Shown here in pieces: positions 19,749 to 22,103 of a stretch of DNA of 22,103 nucleotides; the first letter of the stretch is position 1; every line of letters begins with the position of its first letter. The notes under the pieces are model-generated. The model made no database searches. It was not told the origin of the DNA and saw only the letters and a program-made list of their open reading frames with translations. The stretch is from a virus. Made by a program: the position numbers and the translations under genes. The stretch covers positions 1-22,103 of IMG/VR virus record IMGVR_UViG_3300020420_000065. One strand, written 5' to 3'.

Positions 19749-19917
19749 TGTACAGAGTGGTATTGCTCTAGGATTTTTAGGTATAACTTTAACGATTGGT
19801 GGTTTCTTAATCGCCTTTCTAGTTATAAATCATAATCATAAAGAAATGATTAGAAAAGAAGAAGAAAAGAAAAAACCTAAAGTACACGATTATTTTGCAA
19901 ACCAAGATTGTCAATAA
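19741..19917 (+). CDS. Small single-span membrane protein (58 aa)
   Basis: The ATG overlaps the end of the preceding gene by eight bases. One membrane span (IALGFLGITLTIGGFLIAFLV) is followed by a charged cytoplasmic tail (HNHKEMIRKEEEKKKPKVHD). The layout is like the small membrane proteins at 8416 and 16319. Function unknown. Confidence 0.65.
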   Translation: MLDVQSGIALGFLGITLTIGGFLIAFLVINHNHKEMIRKEEEKKKPKVHDYFANQDCQ

Positions 19918-19936
19918 CAAAATATAAGGAACAATT

Positions 19937-20323
19937 ATGATGATAGAAACATTAATAGGTAAGACCATAGTACTTTTAAACAATGTACAAATGGCTCATT
20001 GGCAGACTACAAGTTATGCTCAACACGAAGCATTAGGTGAATTTTATAATAAGATGAATGAACTTAATGATAAGTTAGTAGAGACTTGGCAAGGAAACCA
20101 AAACAAAAGAATACACATTGAAAGTGGACAGAATACAATTCAAAACTTTACTGATATAGAACATACCAATTCAGAGATTGTGCAGTATGGTCAAGATATC
20201 GCTCAGACTTCTTATGATATAAGTCAGAAGAATGATATGAGACAATTTGAAGATATCAAGGCAGTACTAGAAGAAATGGCACAACAGGTATCGCAGACCT
20301 TATATCTTTTGAGTTTAAAGTAA
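19937..20323 (+). CDS. Dps/ferritin-like helical protein (128 aa)
   Basis: Starts at ATG ATG after AAGGA. The segment LNNVQMAHWQTTSYAQHEAL, continuing GEFYNKMNELNDKLVE, resembles the first helices of Dps/ferritin-like proteins, where AHW...HE...FY is typical (HxxxD/E-type metal residues). The protein is shorter than Dps (about 165 residues) and the second metal-binding helix pair is unclear, so iron binding is not certain; similar phage proteins are listed, I believe, as DUF5856. The rest is polar helix ending in EEMAQQVSQTLYLLSLK. It overlaps the next start (TAATG). A structural comparison would decide the fold. Confidence 0.7.
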   Translation: MMIETLIGKTIVLLNNVQMAHWQTTSYAQHEALGEFYNKMNELNDKLVETWQGNQNKRIHIESGQNTIQNFTDIEHTNSEIVQYGQDIAQTSYDISQKNDMRQFEDIKAVLEEMAQQVSQTLYLLSLK

Positions 20324-20616
20324 TGCCAACATATTCATTTTTAAATACCAAAACAGGCAAAGAGTTTACTGAACTTATGGGTATTTCAGAGAAAGAGAAA
20401 TACCTTAAAAAGAATAAGCACATTAAACAACAAATTACTACTATAAATATTATAAGTGGTACAGGTGGTATAAAGAATGATGGTGGGTGGAAAGAAGTCC
20501 AATCTAAAATAGCAGAAAGAAATCCTGGTACACCATTTGCAGATAGACACGGAAGAGCGTCTACAAAAGAAATTAAAACAAGACAAGTATTAAAAAAACA
20601 CAAAATTTTAAAATGA
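20323..20616 (+). CDS. Degenerate FmdB-like protein (97 aa)
   Basis: The start MPTYSFLNTKTGKEFTELMG is the opening strand pair of FmdB-type zinc-ribbon proteins, but the CxxC pairs that should follow are missing: the protein has no cysteine. It then has KKNKHIKQQITTINIISG, a Gly-rich linker and a basic tail (ASTKEIKTRQVLKKHKILK). Similar cysteine-less versions are, from memory, found in T4-like cyanophages. It is TAATG-coupled to the Dps-like gene and ATGA-coupled to the next lipoprotein gene. Function unknown. Confidence 0.75.
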   Translation: MPTYSFLNTKTGKEFTELMGISEKEKYLKKNKHIKQQITTINIISGTGGIKNDGGWKEVQSKIAERNPGTPFADRHGRASTKEIKTRQVLKKHKILK

Positions 20617-20840
20617 GAATACTATTAATATTAATTTTGCTATTTACTACTGGCTGTAGTGCTAGTTTTACGAACCTATTTTCTGTGGGTAGTATTGGTA
20701 CAGCAGTTGCAAGTAAGAACTCTTATAGTATTGCTTACAATGTAGTTGATATTGGAGTGCAAGTAGAAACAGGAAACTCTATCAAAGGTCACGCTTATGA
20801 TAGTTTTATAAAACAAGACGAGGAGTACGAAGATGAGTAA
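20613..20840 (+). CDS. Small predicted lipoprotein (75 aa)
   Basis: The signal peptide MRILLILILLFTTGC ends in a lipobox (TTGC, Cys15) with Ser at +2, which predicts lipidation and likely outer-membrane sorting. The mature part of 61 residues begins with SASFTNLFSVGSIGTAVASK and ends in an acidic tail (FIKQDEEYEDE). It is similar in length to small phage lipoproteins such as the outer spanin, but it lacks their Pro-rich region and no inner spanin is recognisable nearby. It overlaps both neighbours by a few bases. Confidence 0.75.
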   Translation: MRILLILILLFTTGCSASFTNLFSVGSIGTAVASKNSYSIAYNVVDIGVQVETGNSIKGHAYDSFIKQDEEYEDE

Positions 20841-21219
20841 AGATATACCAGATTATATGAGAGGTTTTGACCTTAATGATGATTGGGGTATTGCAGGAAC
20901 GGCCGCTGAAGCGCCTAAATCTCCTACGATAGATACTAGTAAGATTGCTAGTACAGATGAATTAAAGAATTTACAAAAAGATGTTTCATCTATCAAGTCT
21001 GCTATGAATGAGATTTTTCAGATTGTTGCTGAAAAAGATACTATAACAAAAGAGATAACAGACGAAGAAACAACAAAACGATTTAAAGAAGTAGAAAAGA
21101 TAATATTACCATTTCTTTATAATCTATCTAAAACAGATGAACCTTATATACATTGGCCAAACAGAGGTCCGATTATTAAGGCACAAATTGAAAAAATCTT
21201 AAAATTAACGAGAGGATAA
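20833..21219 (+). CDS. Conserved T4-like phage hypothetical protein (128 aa)
   Basis: Overlaps the lipoprotein gene by eight bases. The N-terminal motif DYMRGFDLNDDWGIAG and the C-terminal region (EKIILPFLYNLSKTDEPYIH, then WPNRGPIIKAQIEKIL) match my memory of a family in marine T4-like phages that share a YIxWPNR segment. A coiled region lies between them (LKNLQKDVSSIKSAMNEIFQ). No function is known. It directly precedes the M15 peptidase gene, whose ATG follows its stop by one base. Confidence 0.8.
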   Translation: MSKDIPDYMRGFDLNDDWGIAGTAAEAPKSPTIDTSKIASTDELKNLQKDVSSIKSAMNEIFQIVAEKDTITKEITDEETTKRFKEVEKIILPFLYNLSKTDEPYIHWPNRGPIIKAQIEKILKLTRG

Positions 21220-21220
21220 A

Positions 21221-21691
21221 ATGAAGTTAAGTAAGAATTTTAGTTTAAAAGAAATGACTGCTTCGCAAACGGCAGAGCGTAAGGGTATTAATAATAACCC
21301 TAACGATGACCAGATTACATCATTACAAAAGTTGTGTGAGAATATATTACAACCAGTAAGGGACCATTATGCAACACCAGTTACGGTGTCTAGTGGGTTC
21401 CGTTCGGAAGAGTTGTGCGAGGCAATCGGCTCAAGTAAAAATTCACAGCACGCCAAAGGCCAAGCCGCCGACTTCGAGATATTTGGAGTGGCAAATGCCG
21501 AACTGGCGAAGTGGATTATAGAGAACCTAGATTATGACCAGTTGATATTGGAATTCCACAAACCCGATGAACCGAATAGTGGGTGGATACATTGCTCATA
21601 CAAGAGTGCTACTGATAACAGAAAGTCTACATTAAGAGCATTTAGAAATGACCAAGGTAAAACCCAATATGTAGAGTACAATCCTAGTTGA
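21221..21691 (+). CDS. M15-family peptidoglycan peptidase
   Basis: A zinc D-Ala-D-Ala/L-Ala-D-Glu type peptidase of the M15 group, able to cut peptide crosslinks in peptidoglycan. Residues: SGFRSEELCEAIG, then SQHAKGQAADFE giving zinc ligands His77 and Asp84, and GWIHCSY giving His124; Glu111 (LILEF) is the likely catalytic acid. The N-terminal KLSKNFSLKEMTASQTA is the usual start of this family. There is no signal peptide, so release needs a holin or other route, or the protein is a virion part. The TGA stop (21689-21691) is followed by 19 in-frame codons to TAG 21749-21751, which look like protein. Codons in the 21400-21500 part are richer in G/C than neighbours. Confidence 0.93.
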   Translation: MKLSKNFSLKEMTASQTAERKGINNNPNDDQITSLQKLCENILQPVRDHYATPVTVSSGFRSEELCEAIGSSKNSQHAKGQAADFEIFGVANAELAKWIIENLDYDQLILEFHKPDEPNSGWIHCSYKSATDNRKSTLRAFRNDQGKTQYVEYNPS

Positions 21692-21755
21692 ACGCTTGGC
21701 GAGTACACTAAAGAAGAAGTGATAAAGATGTACGCAGATAAAGGCGTATAGGTGC

Positions 21756-21784
21756 TTGACAAAAGACTTGTTATGTACTATAAT
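21756..21784 (+). promoter_or_regulatory. Sigma70 consensus promoter P7 (GCTTGACA type)
   Basis: TTGACA at 21756-21761 within GGTGCTTGACA, exactly 17 bases, then a perfect TATAAT at 21779-21784. Predicted +1 near 21791, with GGAG at 21795-21798 before ATG 21808. It is the strongest promoter in the window and drives the PD-(D/E)XK nuclease gene. Confidence 0.92.
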
Positions 21785-21807
21785 GATTAAAATTGGAGAA
21801 GAATATA

Positions 21808-22103
21808 ATGGCTAAAGAATTTAAATTTGTTGAGTTGAATAAAGACTTACTACCTCAAACAAAAGGTCGTAGACAAAATGGTGTACGATTTTATGAAGTT
21901 GATGGTGTAAACTATCCATCGGTCACCTCAATACTAGGTATTCGTAAAACAGATGGACTAAAGAAGTGGCGAGAGAACATCGGTGAAGATGTCGCTAACT
22001 TTGAAATGCGAAGAGCCGCCAATCGTGGTAAGGCAACACACAACCTTGTAGAGAATTATTTAAAAGGTGAAGCACCAAGTGAGACTTCCGTATTACCTCT
22101 AGG
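21808..22103 (+). CDS. PD-(D/E)XK nuclease (3' partial)
   Basis: The first 98 residues are visible and the gene runs off the window. YEVDGVNYPSVTSILG, then GLKKWRENIGEDVANF and NRGKATHNLVENYL form the typical opening of RecB/Cas4-type PD-(D/E)XK nucleases in phages, where the HxxxE of THNLVE is part of the active-site fold. The remaining catalytic residues lie beyond the edge. Such proteins in T4-like phages are usually annotated as exonucleases and act in recombination or DNA processing. Its own consensus promoter and GGAG ribosome site suggest strong, separate expression. Confidence 0.85.
   Translation, partial: MAKEFKFVELNKDLLPQTKGRRQNGVRFYEVDGVNYPSVTSILGIRKTDGLKKWRENIGEDVANFEMRRAANRGKATHNLVENYLKGEAPSETSVLPL

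Noticed and set aside
20442-20449. Exact TATAAATA inside the FmdB-like gene
   Set aside because: About 165 bases from the next start and inside coding sequence; no supporting element seen.
1-22103. tRNA genes, CRISPR array, integrase or transposase
   Set aside because: Looked for and not seen: no cloverleaf with GGTTCGAATC-type arm, no regularly spaced repeats, no recombinase motif.
1-22103. Recoded TGA (as tryptophan) to explain the M15 extension
   Set aside because: Other genes use TGA as stop at sites with overlapping starts (e.g. 5911-5913, 6057-6059, 12061-12063) and TGG is used for tryptophan throughout.

Overview
The window is a dense, AT-rich stretch of a tailed-phage genome of the T4-like (myovirus) type, with every convincing gene on the + strand. 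T4-family replication proteins (a gp61-type primase, an RNase H/FEN-type 5' nuclease, class Ia ribonucleotide reductase NrdA/NrdB) point to this, as do tight packing with stop/start overlaps (ATGA, TAATG) and many small conserved-looking hypothetical proteins. Several of the hypotheticals resemble, from memory, proteins of marine T4-like phages of cyanobacteria and SAR11-type bacteria. A marine alphaproteobacterial host is plausible from the base composition and gene set but is not proven here. I saw no tRNA gene, integrase, insertion sequence or CRISPR array, and no gene-free stretch longer than about 165 bases.

Layout. 1-403: end of a coiled-coil/membrane protein cut by the window edge. 408-6451: nucleotide and DNA metabolism block (primase, NrdA, NrdB, a small zinc ribbon, a RuvC-like nuclease, two small membrane proteins, a SufE-like sulfur acceptor). 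6481-8694: small accessory proteins, including a 24-residue membrane peptide coupled at both ends. 8740-12063: a transcription unit starting with two soluble hypotheticals, then a run rich in exported proteins (Sec-signal proteins and two lipoproteins), then a glutaredoxin. 12056-15339: small hypotheticals ending in the RNase H-type nuclease. 15363-15878: a conserved soluble phage protein. 15989-19011: envelope-related genes (small membrane proteins, SprT-like metalloprotease, membrane-tethered glucosaminidase, large membrane/coiled-coil protein). 19016-21691: hypotheticals, a Dps/ferritin-like helical protein, a degenerate FmdB-like protein, a small lipoprotein and an M15 peptidase. 21808-end: start of a PD-(D/E)XK nuclease.

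How the parts fit. NrdA, NrdB and the CGYC glutaredoxin would make and maintain dNTP synthesis; primase, the 5' nuclease, the RuvC-like nuclease and the PD-(D/E)XK nuclease would act on phage DNA. SufE could boost host SufS cysteine desulfurase. The glucosaminidase and M15 peptidase can cut peptidoglycan, and the many exported or membrane proteins suggest strong investment in altering the host envelope.

Regulation. Seven sigma70-like promoters share the extended -35 sequence GCTTGACA (408, 6481, 6809, 8801, 15929, 18989, 21756), and each lies 0-40 bases upstream of a start codon by predicted +1. Three directly follow a hairpin terminator, so the region is divided into terminator-promoter modules. 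Two of them place +1 at or next to an ATG (leaderless candidates). The stop codon of the M15 peptidase is followed by 19 more in-frame, protein-like codons. No single novel system can be demonstrated from the sequence alone; the best candidates for new biology are the exported-protein island (9468-11801), the GCTTGACA promoter set, the coupled membrane micropeptides and the possible TGA readthrough.
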